Assembly (NCBI GenBank): GCA_963702835.1
Contig: OY969762.1
Location: 744,001 to 808,000 of the forward strand
Source of the DNA: JAFGAV01 sp041479055
GTDB taxonomy: Bacteria; Acidobacteriota; Aminicenantia; Aminicenantales; JAFGAV01
Direction: 5' to 3'
Length of the DNA stretch: 64,000 bases
Below the pieces are notes generated by a model. The model made no database searches, was not told the DNA's origin, and saw only the letters and a program-made list of their open reading frames with translations. This document shows positions 1 to 8,461 of this stretch, piece by piece; the stretch's first letter is position 1, and the number at the start of each line of letters is the position of its first letter. Both the position numbers and the translations under genes were made by a program.

Positions 1-318
1 AAAGGGTTTGTTAAGGTCTTGAGACATCTCTACCGGCGTCTGCGCGGTTATGTGATTTGGCTTTATGTTGATCGGGCACGATGGCATAAGGGAGAGCCGG
101 TGGAGTGTTTCCTTCAAACTCGCCCGCGTATCCATATGGAGTACCTTCCTCGCTATCAGCCGGGATTGAATCCCCAAGAGCAAATCTGGAAACAAGCCCG
201 ATATGAAGCCACGACCAATCGCTGGTTCGAAAACCTGGAGTTGATCTGGCTGGCCATCCTAAGAACTGTCCACTCCTGGTCTCCCAAGAAAATACGCCGA
301 TTGTGTAACATCTGTTAA
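1..318 (+). CDS. IS630-type transposase, C-terminal part (5' end outside window)
   Basis: The reading frame is open from base 1, so the gene begins upstream of the window and only about the last 105 residues are seen. They carry the typical end of an IS630/DDE_3 transposase: a strand with an aspartate (WLYVDRARWH), then YLPRYQPGLNPQEQIW, which holds the last acidic catalytic residue of the DDE triad, and the helix rich in W and R that closes the domain. Such enzymes cut and paste their own insertion sequence. A start inside the window (TTG at 19) would leave out the catalytic core. Downstream sequence is more mobile-element debris, so this may be a remnant; the missing 5' part decides that. 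Confidence 0.8.
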   Translation, partial: KGFVKVLRHLYRRLRGYVIWLYVDRARWHKGEPVECFLQTRPRIHMEYLPRYQPGLNPQEQIWKQARYEATTNRWFENLELIWLAILRTVHSWSPKKIRRLCNIC

Positions 319-542
319 TGCGTGGACATTAGTAACTTTATTTCTGTGAGCAAAGCCAGAGCAAGGAAGTTAGGTAGCAGAGACGATCAAGAAGCGGCCG
401 GAGTAACTCAGGGGATCAGCAAAGAGGCTGCTGAAAATCCTTCAGCACCCATGACTTGCCCCCGCTCAATGTACCACCCTTGGAGTGAGATTTTCAAGCT
501 TTACAGTCTCTGGCGCCGGGGCACTCAAATAATACGTTTGAT
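319..542. other. No gene recognised; transposon-end sequence inside
   Basis: Short open frames here have no recognisable protein pattern. The only structure I can support is the transposon-end repeat at 458-499, described separately. Confidence 0.5.
458..499 (-). repeat. Transposon-end sequence, inverted copy of 50703-50744
   Basis: Read on the minus strand this 42-base stretch matches 50703-50744 (plus strand) at 36 of 42 positions, and the match runs a few bases further through GGGGGCARGTCA. The shared, best conserved end is CATTGAGCGGGGGC. At 50703 it lies just beyond a transposase remnant, so it is probably one terminus of that element. Confidence 0.65.
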
Positions 543-797
543 CTAGTTTCCATCAGTACTGTCTGTGCGCAGACTAATTTCATTCGTTTCTAAATATATC
601 CTAACATAGCCGAAGGCGTCCGCTTTTGCAGGAGCCACAACTAAGTCAACGTTATTCCATGATCCAGGATTTAGTTCTTTTGTAAAATTGAAGTTCTTCT
701 CCAGAAGGGTTTTTTCCCAATTTTCGTATGAATTAGGATCATCCTTCTTAGGTTCATATTGTCTTCCCCATTTTTCTAGTACAAGCGTCGTCTTCTA
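543..797 (-). pseudogene. C-terminal fragment of an unknown protein, cut by a mobile element
   Basis: On the minus strand an open frame of about 84 codons runs to a TAG at 543-545. It has no start codon; upstream an in-frame stop appears exactly where the transposase remnant begins (about 797). The translation looks protein-like rather than random: charged N-terminal half (LEKWGRQYEPKKDDPNSYE), then strand-like segments such as NVDLVVAPAKADAFGYVRIY. Base composition is richer in A and T than the neighbouring genes, which hints at a foreign origin. I do not recognise the family. The likely story is a gene broken by insertion, with its 5' part lost. Confidence 0.5.
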
Positions 798-971
798 GGG
801 GATCTCTGTCGGTATGCCGTCAACACCCTGACGGTCTACTTTAAGGTCCTGACGGGTGAAGATCTTGTCCCGGGCGTCGTCGCCGCCATCCAGACCTTCG
901 GGGACCGAATCAACCTTCACCCCCACCTCCTTTTTCCGAAAGGCTGGGCGGCCATGATCCGAAAAGTCTAA
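798..971 (+). pseudogene. Transposase remnant with internal deletion (HUH/Y2-type)
   Basis: The plus-strand frame reads CRYAVNTLTVYFK, then GVVAAIQTFGDRINLHPHL, typical of the large 'putative transposase' family with the HxH nucleotidyl-transfer motif (HPHL here; Y2/IS91-like). It then jumps directly to GWAAMIRKV, a motif that in intact relatives lies far downstream, and stops at TAA 969-971. So a middle segment is deleted and the start is missing. The 3' flank (994-1165) resembles the 3' flank of a second remnant near 50.5 kb. The element cannot be active by itself. Confidence 0.65.
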
Positions 972-993
972 ACATTTCTCATAACTCTCTCTC

Positions 994-1165
994 ATGCCGG
1001 AGGGGGAGGTCTGGGTGATTTCTACTCATCGGGCACCGCGGACGGCTCCCGGGTCGCCCTCACGCACTTCCTGGCCACTCTTGATATGTTGTGAGCCTCG
1101 ATTTATGCTTCCTCACGATGGTGGGATGGGATCATCGAGGCGCAACCGAGCCCGCAGGCAGGCGC
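994..1165 (+). repeat. Decayed 3' flank of transposon, related to 50550-50697
   Basis: Both stretches share a run of similar blocks in the same order: TGCCGGAGGGGGAGGTCTGG vs TGCCGAGGGGTAGGTCCGG, then GGGTGATTTC, CGGGCACCG, CCGGGTCGCCC, GCTTCCT and ATCGAKGC-CAACCG. They differ by many substitutions and small indels, as expected for two old copies of one element. This copy stops before the CATTGAGCGGGGGC end seen at 50731-50744. Confidence 0.6.
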
Positions 1166-1200
1166 TGCCGAAAAGTAAATTCTTATGAAGTTGTCTGCCA

Positions 1201-2280
1201 ATGGCAAAAAGAGTAAACTGGGCGGAAGCAAAAAAGATGGAAGAACAGGCGTTGAAACAGATGGCCGGAGAGGCGGCGACTCAGGACGCCATTTGGGTCG
1301 AAAACCTGACCCGGACCTTCGGCGATCTGCGGGCCGTGGATTCCGTGTCATTTTCGGTGCCCTCCGGCCAGCTCTTCGGGCTGTTGGGCCCGAACGGGGC
1401 GGGCAAGACCACCACCCTCAACATGCTGTCCACTCTCCTCAAGCCGACCTCGGGCCGGGCCCTGGTGGCCGGCTATGATGTCAGCCGCCATCGAGACCGC
1501 GTCCGCCAGAGCATCGGCATTGTCTTCCAGGAGCCCGCCCTGGACGGGAAGCTCACCGGCCGGGAGAACCTGGAGTTCCACGCCATGATGTACGGCCTGG
1601 ACCGCGACACCCGGCGTCGACGCATCGAGGAAGTCCTGGCCCTGGTCGAGCTCACCGATAAAGCCAAAGTCCTGGCGGAAAAATATTCGGGCGGCATGAA
1701 GCGCCGCTTGGAGATCGCCCGCGGCCTGGTTCATCGGCCGCGAGTGATGTTCCTGGACGAGCCGACCCTGGGCTTGGACACCCAGACCCGGCGCCACATC
1801 TGGGACTACATTAAGAAGCTCAACCGCGAGACGGGCGTGACCATTATCCTGACCACCCATTACATGGAAGAGGCCGATTATCTGTGCCACCGCATCGCCA
1901 TCATGGACCAGGGCCGGTTCGTGGCCCAGGATACGCCCTCCAACCTGAAGGACCTCCTGGGGGGCGACGTCGTCTCCCTGGAGTTCGAGAACAGGGCCGA
2001 GGAGATGCTGGCCGCTGCCCAGAAGCTCGACTGGATCAAGAAAGCCAAACAGCATGACGGCTGCCTCAGCCTGACCATGGAGAGGGGGGAGAGACGGATC
2101 CCGGAGCTCATCAGCCTGGCCCAGGGGATGGGCATTACGGTGACCTGCGTCCTTCTCCGCAAGCCCAGCCTGGAAGATGTCTTCCTCCACTTTACCGGCC
2201 GGACCATCCGCGAGCAGGAAGCCAGCTTGGCCGAGCGGCATCGAGGCCACCCCCACGGCCGGCCGGGGAGGGGACGATGA
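1201..2280 (+). CDS. ABC transporter ATP-binding protein (DrrA-like)
   Basis: This 359-residue protein is the ATPase of an ABC-2-type exporter. It has a Walker A (GPNGAGKTTT, about residue 62), Q-loop (IGIVFQEPALD), signature YSGGMKRRLEIARG, Walker B RVMFLDEPTLGLD and an H-loop (TTHYMEEADYLC), followed by the C-terminal regulatory extension usual in the daunorubicin-resistance subgroup. The stop overlaps the permease start by four bases (ATGA), so the two are translationally coupled. The start is uncertain: ATG 1201 has no clear ribosome site, and in-frame ATGs at 1237 and 1264 would remove the non-conserved leader. Substrate unknown; drug, lipid or polysaccharide export are all possible. Confidence 0.93.
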   Translation: MAKRVNWAEAKKMEEQALKQMAGEAATQDAIWVENLTRTFGDLRAVDSVSFSVPSGQLFGLLGPNGAGKTTTLNMLSTLLKPTSGRALVAGYDVSRHRDRVRQSIGIVFQEPALDGKLTGRENLEFHAMMYGLDRDTRRRRIEEVLALVELTDKAKVLAEKYSGGMKRRLEIARGLVHRPRVMFLDEPTLGLDTQTRRHIWDYIKKLNRETGVTIILTTHYMEEADYLCHRIAIMDQGRFVAQDTPSNLKDLLGGDVVSLEFENRAEEMLAAAQKLDWIKKAKQHDGCLSLTMERGERRIPELISLAQGMGITVTCVLLRKPSLEDVFLHFTGRTIREQEASLAERHRGHPHGRPGRGR

Positions 2281-3074
2281 TTCACTGGACGGCGGTGGCG
2301 GTCATGTGGCTGCGGGAGATGAAGCGGTTTTTGCGGGCCCGCTCGCGCATCGTCGGCGCGCTGGCCATGCCCCTCTTTTTTCTGGCCTTCATGGGGCTGG
2401 GCTTCAACCGCATGGCCGTCCCGGGCCTGGCCGGCGGGGCGGCCGGCGGCGCGGCCGCCGGCACTCACAGCCTGAGCTACCTGCGCTTCCTGGTGCCGGG
2501 CATCATCGGCATGAGCATGCTCTTCACCTCGACCTTCGCCGGGTTGTCCGTGCTGTGGGACCGCGAATTTGGCTTCCTCAAGGAGATCATGGTCGCCCCG
2601 GTCAGCCGGGTTTCCCTGGTGCTGGGCCGGATCGCCGGCGGAACGACTACCACTCTGATTCAGGGCCTGCTGTTGCTCAGCGTGTCTATCGTCCTCGGGT
2701 TTCGGCCGGGATCCTGGGCCGGCCTCGTCCCGGCTGTTCTTTTCATGTTCCTCATCGCTGTGACCTTCATCGGGTTGGGTCTTGTTTTTGCTTCCAACAT
2801 GAAGGACATGCAGGGCTTCTCCATCATCATGAACTTCATCATGTTCCCCCTCTTGTTCTTGTCCGGAGCGCTCTACCCCATGAAGAACCTTCCGGTCTGG
2901 CTGAGGCCGCTGAGCTACGCCGACCCGTTGACCTACGGCATCGACGGCATGCGGGCGGCGCTCCTGGGCGTGTCCATGTTTTCCGCGGCTTTAAACCTGG
3001 TGGTGCTGGCCGGGTTCTCGCTCCTCATGGTCGTCCTGGGCGCTTATTTCTTCGAACACAGCGAAAGCGTTTAA
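2277..3074 (+). CDS. ABC-2 type transporter permease
   Basis: This 265-residue integral membrane protein has about six hydrophobic segments and the ABC-2 layout. Its N-terminal part includes WLREMKRFLRARSRI before the first membrane helix. The conserved permease core around residues 100-190 includes FLKEIMVAPVSRVSLVLGR, the segment that contacts the ATPase. A Gly/Ala-rich extracytoplasmic loop (GLAGGAAGGAAAG) lies between the first two helices. It overlaps the ATPase gene by four bases and is the partner subunit. The exported NamZ-family gene starts 38 bases downstream, so the three may be cotranscribed, but that does not prove a shared substrate. Confidence 0.92.
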   Translation: MIHWTAVAVMWLREMKRFLRARSRIVGALAMPLFFLAFMGLGFNRMAVPGLAGGAAGGAAAGTHSLSYLRFLVPGIIGMSMLFTSTFAGLSVLWDREFGFLKEIMVAPVSRVSLVLGRIAGGTTTTLIQGLLLLSVSIVLGFRPGSWAGLVPAVLFMFLIAVTFIGLGLVFASNMKDMQGFSIIMNFIMFPLLFLSGALYPMKNLPVWLRPLSYADPLTYGIDGMRAALLGVSMFSAALNLVVLAGFSLLMVVLGAYFFEHSESV

Positions 3075-3112
3075 TGTTTGAGATACCCCATCTGGAAAGG
3101 GGAAGAGATAAA

Positions 3113-4426
3113 ATGAATGTCCGGAGGCGAAGATTTTTTTCGGCTTTCTTCGTGCTTCTTGTGGCGCTGGCCGTCTTCGTCGCGGGCGGACTCGGCCAGG
3201 CAAACCGAGCCCGGGTTCGACCGGGCCTGGAAGTTTTCCTTGATGAATATTTGCACTTGGTCAAGGGCAAAAAGGTCGGGCTTCTCACTAACCCTTCGGG
3301 CGTTGATGCAAATCTGAAAAGCGACGTCGAGATTCTAGCCCGTCATGGCGGGGTGAACCTCGTGGCTCTTTACAGTCCGGAGCACGGCCATGGCGGTCAA
3401 GCGCAGGCCGGCGAATCCGTTTCCTATTACATGGACCGCCAATTTAATATTCCAATTTTCAGCCTCTATGGCCAGGCCAGGAAAAGTCCCTCGGGCGGGC
3501 AGAAAAACGTCGACAAAAATATGCGTTCTTTTGATACGAAAAGCGAGGGAAAGATTCCGGAAGGCGATATGCTGCAGAAAATCGACGTCATGATCTACGA
3601 TATCCAAGACGTGGGAACTCGGGTTTACACTTACATTTCCAGCATGGCCTACGCCATGCAGTCCTGCGCCGAACTCGGAATTGAATTCATCGTTCTGGAC
3701 CGGCCCAACCCAATTACTGGCTCGATCATGGAAGGCCCGGTCCTTGACTATCCGCGGTATTCCTCTTTTGTCGGCTTGTATCCTATTCCCCTGAGACACG
3801 GCATGACGGCCGGAGAACTGGCCAAGCTTTTCAACGACCGGTTTCTCGAGAAAAAAGTGGCCTTGACCGTCATCCCCATGAAAGGGTGGAAGAGGGAGAT
3901 GTGGTACGACCAAAGCAACTTGCCCTGGGTTCTCCCTTCGCCCAACATGCCCACCCTGGAAACCGCCACCGTTTATCCCGGTCAGGTTTTCCTGGAGGGG
4001 ACCAACGTCTCGGAGGGAAGGGGAACAACCAAGCCTTTTGAACTCTTCGGGGCGCCTTGGATCGATGGATATGAGCTGACCAAGAAGCTCAATGAATTGG
4101 GCCTTCCGGGAGTTCAATTCCGAGAAGCCTGGTTTAGGCCCACCTTTTCCAAGTTTCAGGGGGAGGCCTGCCGCGGAGCCCAGGTCCACGTCACTGACCG
4201 CTCTGTGTTCCGGCCCTTGGCCATGACGCTGCATGTCATCAAGACAGTTCTTGAATCATATCCGGACAAGTTTCAGTTCCAGGAAGATTACTTCGACAAA
4301 ATCATGGGAACGGATAAGGTCCGAAAGGCTTTGCTCAAAGGAGAGTCCGTCCAGGACATTATCCGCGGTTTTGAAAAGGGGTTAGAGGAATTCGGGGCCC
4401 TGCGCCGGCCGTATCTCCTCTATTAA
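3113..4426 (+). CDS. Exported NamZ/DUF1343-family protein (probable exo-N-acetylmuramidase)
   Basis: A 437-residue protein with an N-terminal signal peptide (MNVRRRRFFSAFFVLLVALA...). It then shows the hallmark DUF1343/NamZ pattern: GKKVGLLTNPSGVD, LVALYSPEHGHGG, MIYDIQDVGTRVYTYISSM, FIVLDRPNPI and FLEGTNVSEGRGTTKPFELFGAPW. The founding member, Bacillus NamZ, removes terminal N-acetylmuramic acid from peptidoglycan fragments, so cell-wall turnover is the likely role. The glutamate in SPEHG is a candidate catalytic residue (inference). The frame is open far upstream, but only the ATG at 3113 gives a signal peptide and a family-sized protein. It ends before the promoter at 4443. Confidence 0.9.
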   Translation: MNVRRRRFFSAFFVLLVALAVFVAGGLGQANRARVRPGLEVFLDEYLHLVKGKKVGLLTNPSGVDANLKSDVEILARHGGVNLVALYSPEHGHGGQAQAGESVSYYMDRQFNIPIFSLYGQARKSPSGGQKNVDKNMRSFDTKSEGKIPEGDMLQKIDVMIYDIQDVGTRVYTYISSMAYAMQSCAELGIEFIVLDRPNPITGSIMEGPVLDYPRYSSFVGLYPIPLRHGMTAGELAKLFNDRFLEKKVALTVIPMKGWKREMWYDQSNLPWVLPSPNMPTLETATVYPGQVFLEGTNVSEGRGTTKPFELFGAPWIDGYELTKKLNELGLPGVQFREAWFRPTFSKFQGEACRGAQVHVTDRSVFRPLAMTLHVIKTVLESYPDKFQFQEDYFDKIMGTDKVRKALLKGESVQDIIRGFEKGLEEFGALRRPYLLY

Positions 4427-4442
4427 GGCCGGTCTGCTTATA

Positions 4443-4471
4443 TTGACAGGCCGCCTGATGAGTGATAAATT
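4443..4471 (+). promoter_or_regulatory. Predicted sigma70-type promoter for the histidine kinase operon
   Basis: TTGACA (4443-4448), a 17-base spacer and TAAATT (4466-4471) fit a housekeeping promoter. It lies in the gap after the NamZ gene and points to the kinase at 4623, leaving a leader of about 145 bases. Confidence 0.45.
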
Positions 4472-4622
4472 CGCCCTAGGGTGTGACGTGGGCATCTCAA
4501 AATCCATTCGGCTTGCTGCCTGATCCTTCCTGACGGCATAGAATTCGGGACCGTTTCGGAGCGATTCCGGGAAGGGGACAGGCGTCTGGAGGCGCGCTCA
4601 CCCCGAGCGGCGGGCCGCTCAG

Positions 4623-6605
4623 GTGAATCGGGCCGGAAAGCGAGAGATAGCGTTGGCCAAGCGGTTTTTCAGGCTGGACCCAGACAGCAAAGATATCACC
4701 GTAGTCTTTCGCTGGCTGGTGATCCTGGTGCTTTTGTGCTTCTTGTTCTTCAGCCCTGAGAAATATTCCGCTCAAAAGTTCAGCCTGTTGATGGGGCTGA
4801 TCATGGCCTACGCCTTGTCGAACGCCTGGCTGTCCTTTCTCAGCGATAAAACCTTCGAGAAATACAAGCTCAACCGTTTCGTCCTCTTCGTGGATATCTT
4901 CCTCATCTCGGCCATCATTTATTTCATTAAGGGGTTCGAGACCGACCTCTACCTCGTCTATTTCCTGATCATTTTCGTGGCGGCCATGCAAGGCGGAGGC
5001 TTCCGCCGCAGTTGGGTCATCGGCTTGGTGACGGCAGTCCTGTACATGGGCCTCTACCTCAGAAACAATTCCTTTGAATCGTTGCTGAGCTCCTACATCC
5101 TGCTCCGGATCCCCTTCTTTTTCCTGGTGGCCATCTTCAGCGCCTATCACAGCGAGCAGCTCAGGAAGGAGGTCAGCCGGAGGAAGGAGGCGGAAGAGAA
5201 GTCCTTGCAAGTCCTCCAGCAATACAAAACCTTGGTCGACACCATCCCGGATATCATTTTTGAAATCGACCAGCACGGGAGATTCACCTTCCTCAGTGAA
5301 GCCGTCCGGTTGGCCGGATACAAACCCGAAGCCTTGCTGGGTAAGCATTTCAGCGAAATCATCCACGCCGATGACCTATCGAAGGTAAGCCGCATAACGG
5401 TGCTGGAGCTTTACAAGGGCAAAATAACGGGTGACCGGGGCGCCCCCAAGCTGTTCGATGAGAGGCGGACCGGCCTCCGGATGACCAGAAGCTTGGTCCT
5501 TAAGCTAATGCCGGGGCCGGCGGCCGCAAGCCATGAGCCGTTCATCTATGTGGAGATGCATTCCTCCGGGAAATGGGGAATCGATGAGGCCACCGGCCGG
5601 AAAGCCTTGCTGGGCAGCATCGGGATCATCCGAGACGTGACGGAAAGCACGCACAACAAGAAGGCCATCGAGCAGAAAAACATCGAGCTGCAGCAGATCA
5701 ACCTGAGCCTGGAAGCGCGCGAGAAAGAGCTGGAAGGGATGCTGGGGGAAGTGAAAAAATCGCACGAAGAGCTGAAAAAAGCCCAGGCTCAGCTCCTCCA
5801 ATCGGAAAAGCTGGCCTCCATCGGACAGTTGGCGGCGGGGATCGCTCACGAGGTCAATAACCCTCTGGGCTTCCTCAGCAGCAACATTGTCGTCCTGGGG
5901 AGATATTTAGAAAATTTTAAATCCCTGCTCGCCCCTATCCGGGACCTGCAGGCGGCGGTGAGCCGGCAGGACCAGGGGCAGGTTTCCGAGGAGGCCAACA
6001 GGCTCGCCCGGCTGAGCGGCTCAATGGACATCTCCTACTTCTTGGAGGATGCCGAACGGCTTGTCCAAGGCACTATAACCGGCGTGGACCGCATAAAAAA
6101 GATTATGACCGAGTTGAAAACTTTCTCCCGCAAGGATGAGGGGGCGCGCCAGGCCGTCAGCCTCAACGACGTGGTCGAGGGCGTGCTCAGCATTGTCTGG
6201 AACGAGATGAAATACAAGGCTGAACTGAAGAAAGAGTACGGCCAGGTGCCGGCGGTCAAATGCAACCCGCAACAGATCGGCCAGGTCATACTCAACTTGT
6301 TGTTGAATGCTGTCCAGGCCCTGGAAGGCCAGGGCGTGATTGCCGTCCGGACCTTTCCTCGAGACGGTGGAGTGTGCCTGCAGGTCAGCGATACGGGCAA
6401 AGGCATTCCGCCGGAATTGCTGGACAAGATCTTTGAGCCTTTCTTCACCACCAAAGAAATAGGGAAAGGAACCGGTCTGGGGTTGAGCATCAGTTCCGAT
6501 ATCGTCCAAAAACATAAAGGCAAGATCGAGGTGGCCAGCCAAGAGCATCAAGGGACGACCTTCACGGTCTGGCTGCCCCTGGAAGTCCAAGGAGGTTCGC
6601 CATGA
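4623..6605 (+). CDS. Membrane-bound PAS sensor histidine kinase
   Basis: This 660-residue kinase begins at a GTG. Residues about 35-175 form roughly six membrane helices without a large periplasmic loop. A PAS domain (about 195-350: YKTLVDTIPDIIFEID) follows, then a coiled coil (KNIELQQINLSLEAREKELE). The HisKA box has the phospho-accepting histidine (GIAHEVNNPLGF). The HATPase domain shows N box NLLLNAVQAL, DTGKGIPPELLDKIFEPFFT and GTGLGLSIS. The stop overlaps the next start by four bases (ATGA). The signal is unknown; membrane placement suggests a lipid-phase or small permeant cue. The response regulator at 6602 is the likely partner. Confidence 0.93.
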   Translation: MNRAGKREIALAKRFFRLDPDSKDITVVFRWLVILVLLCFLFFSPEKYSAQKFSLLMGLIMAYALSNAWLSFLSDKTFEKYKLNRFVLFVDIFLISAIIYFIKGFETDLYLVYFLIIFVAAMQGGGFRRSWVIGLVTAVLYMGLYLRNNSFESLLSSYILLRIPFFFLVAIFSAYHSEQLRKEVSRRKEAEEKSLQVLQQYKTLVDTIPDIIFEIDQHGRFTFLSEAVRLAGYKPEALLGKHFSEIIHADDLSKVSRITVLELYKGKITGDRGAPKLFDERRTGLRMTRSLVLKLMPGPAAASHEPFIYVEMHSSGKWGIDEATGRKALLGSIGIIRDVTESTHNKKAIEQKNIELQQINLSLEAREKELEGMLGEVKKSHEELKKAQAQLLQSEKLASIGQLAAGIAHEVNNPLGFLSSNIVVLGRYLENFKSLLAPIRDLQAAVSRQDQGQVSEEANRLARLSGSMDISYFLEDAERLVQGTITGVDRIKKIMTELKTFSRKDEGARQAVSLNDVVEGVLSIVWNEMKYKAELKKEYGQVPAVKCNPQQIGQVILNLLLNAVQALEGQGVIAVRTFPRDGGVCLQVSDTGKGIPPELLDKIFEPFFTTKEIGKGTGLGLSISSDIVQKHKGKIEVASQEHQGTTFTVWLPLEVQGGSP

Positions 6606-7108
6606 ATCGCTATAAGATTTTGATCGTCGATGATGAAGAGGAAATCCTGCAGGCCCTGTCCAGGCTTCTGCGGAATCCGGCCTACGAAATCCGTTGCGCT
6701 CACAACGCCAAGGAGGCCCTGGCTCAGGCCGAACAGTTCGGCCTAGACCTGGTGCTGTGCGATTATATGCTGGACAAGGCCATGAACGGCGTGGAATTGC
6801 TGCGGCAACTGGTTAAAAACAGGGGAGATGTCATCACCATTCTCATGACCGGCTACGCGGATATCAAAATTGCCATGGAAGCGATCAACACCCTGGGGGT
6901 CTACAAATTTATCCTGAAGCCGTGGGACAATGACGACCTCCTGGTGACCATCCGCCGGGCGCTGGAACAACGGGGCTTGATTCTGGAGAACAGGCGCCTC
7001 CTGGACGAATTGAAAAAGCGCGAAAATCTCATCGACCGGCTGGAACAGGAGCATCCCGGGATCACCCAGGTCGTCCGAGACAAGGACGGACGGATCATTC
7101 TGGAATAG
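6602..7108 (+). CDS. Response regulator, receiver domain only
   Basis: A 168-residue protein with one CheY-like receiver domain: acidic pocket ILIVDDEEE, phospho-acceptor aspartate in DLVLCDYMLD (about residue 54), MTGYAD with the switch threonine, and YKFILKPW with the conserved lysine. The tail (about 125-168) is a charged helix with no DNA-binding or enzymatic domain. It is translationally coupled to the kinase gene. With no output domain it probably relays phosphate or acts by protein contact. The DYML..MNGVEL and ILKPW signatures resemble receivers of the RpfG/HD-GYP group, but no HD-GYP domain is attached. Confidence 0.92.
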   Translation: MNRYKILIVDDEEEILQALSRLLRNPAYEIRCAHNAKEALAQAEQFGLDLVLCDYMLDKAMNGVELLRQLVKNRGDVITILMTGYADIKIAMEAINTLGVYKFILKPWDNDDLLVTIRRALEQRGLILENRRLLDELKKRENLIDRLEQEHPGITQVVRDKDGRIILE

Positions 7109-7151
7109 CCATGGCCGCCGCGCCCAAAGCGCCGATGGGCCGAAACGACAC

Positions 7152-7763
7152 TTGAAAAAAACGATCAAGGTTCTGGCCGCGGAAGACAATATCGTCTCCC
7201 GCCGCATTCTGGAAAACTTAATCCCCAAGTGGGGCTTCGACATCATTTCCGTGGCCGACGGACGGCAGGCCTGGGAAAAGTGGTCAGCGGACAGCGCCAT
7301 TCAGATTGCCGTCCTGGACTGGATGATGCCGGAGCTGGACGGCTTGGATGTGTGCCGAATGATCCGCCAGGCGGAAAAGCCGCCGCGGATGACCTACATC
7401 ATCATCCTCACCGCCCGCGGTCGCCGGGAGGACGTCGTCCAAGGCTTGAGCGCTGGGGCCAATGATTACATCACCAAGCCCTTCGACAACGAAGAATTCC
7501 GCTCGCGCCTCGATATCGGACGCCGCATGACGGAGCTCCAATCCGCCCTGGCCGATAGGGTCAAGGAATTGGAAAGCGCCCTGGCGGAGGTCCGGACCTT
7601 GCAGGGGCTCATCCCCATCTGCATGCATTGCCATAAAATCCGGGATGAAAAGGAAGTCTGGACGCGCATGGAAGAATATGTCTCCCAGCGTTCGGGAGCT
7701 AAATTCAGCCACGGCATTTGCCCGGATTGCCTGAAAAAATATTATCCGGAAACCAAAAAATAG
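7152..7763 (+). CDS. Response regulator with C-terminal cysteine-pair (zinc-knuckle-like) motif
   Basis: This 203-residue protein starts at TTG 7152. Residues 1-125 are a receiver domain (VLAAEDN, phospho-aspartate in IAVLDWMMPELDG, ITKPFDNEEF). After a short coiled coil, residues 150-200 carry IPICMHCHKIRDEKEVW and FSHGICPDCLKKYYP: two CxxC pairs about 40 residues apart. This C-terminal module is attached to many receiver and PAS proteins and probably binds zinc; its biochemical role is not known to me. It lies 43 bases after the preceding regulator, so kinase and both regulators form one operon. No classical DNA-binding output domain is present. Confidence 0.9.
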   Translation: MKKTIKVLAAEDNIVSRRILENLIPKWGFDIISVADGRQAWEKWSADSAIQIAVLDWMMPELDGLDVCRMIRQAEKPPRMTYIIILTARGRREDVVQGLSAGANDYITKPFDNEEFRSRLDIGRRMTELQSALADRVKELESALAEVRTLQGLIPICMHCHKIRDEKEVWTRMEEYVSQRSGAKFSHGICPDCLKKYYPETKK

Positions 7764-7774
7764 GCCGGGCCTGT

Positions 7775-8332
7775 TCAGCGAGCCCTCAGACGGGGCAGGA
7801 AACGCGGGACTCGGGCCATGTACGGACGATAGTCCGGCAACCGTTGAAGAAGGTCGAACTCCTCGAACCTGGTCTGAATAAAAACCCAAACGATCCCCAC
7901 AGCGCAGGCCAGGGTAACCGCCCGGGTCGGCCTGAGAAGAAATAGGCCGATGAGCTCGAGAAACATGCCGGAATGAATGGGGTGGCGTACCCGGGCATAG
8001 AGCCCCTCCTGGACCAAGGAGTCGCGGGCCGAGGGCTTGGCCGCGCGCGCTCGAATGGCCAGGAGGGCGGCTCCGATAATCAGGCCTCCTCCCGCTAGAA
8101 AGATCCAGCCCAAGACTTGGGTCAGGGGCCGGGGCGCCCAGAGCCAGGGCGATGGCGTCCCGAAGGCGAGAGCATAGCCCAAAGCCCAGACCGGGATGCC
8201 GAGGATATTCCTCAGAATGAAGGTGGCCAAAGAACCGCGCTGCTCACCCCACCGCCTCGAAAAAGTCGCGGTAAATGCGCTGGCCAGGTTGAAGAGGAAG
8301 CCGAGCAACAAGGGGAGAAGATAAATACCCAT
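7775..8332 (-). CDS. Isoprenylcysteine/phospholipid methyltransferase-like membrane protein
   Basis: This 185-residue protein has about five membrane helices and the C-terminal signature of the ICMT/PEMT superfamily: LVQEGLYARVRHPIHSGM, then an E-E containing helix (TRFEEFDLLQRLPDYRPYM). Members transfer a methyl group from S-adenosylmethionine to a small or lipid substrate at the membrane. The start is set at 8332 rather than 8353 because GAGG lies about six bases before that ATG. It is convergent with the response regulator gene, separated by 11 bases. True substrate is unknown. Confidence 0.82.
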   Translation of the reverse strand: MGIYLLPLLLGFLFNLASAFTATFSRRWGEQRGSLATFILRNILGIPVWALGYALAFGTPSPWLWAPRPLTQVLGWIFLAGGGLIIGAALLAIRARAAKPSARDSLVQEGLYARVRHPIHSGMFLELIGLFLLRPTRAVTLACAVGIVWVFIQTRFEEFDLLQRLPDYRPYMARVPRFLPRLRAR

Positions 8333-8461
8333 TACAGCCTCAACAGGGCACAATTATCCTAGGGCCAATAACTGTTTATTGCAATTCTTATCATGTTTTT
8401 CTTAAAATGATAGCCCCGTCGTCTAAGGCGGGTCGTAGTGTCTTCCTCAGGAGCCGGAGTC

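Noticed and set aside
322..546. Open frame of 74 codons on the plus strand
   Set aside because: No protein-like pattern, no ribosome site, and it runs over the transposon-end repeat.
8438..8461. Earlier GTG start of the glutamine synthetase-like gene
   Set aside because: AGGAG is placed for ATG 8462, and the extra residues are not family-like.
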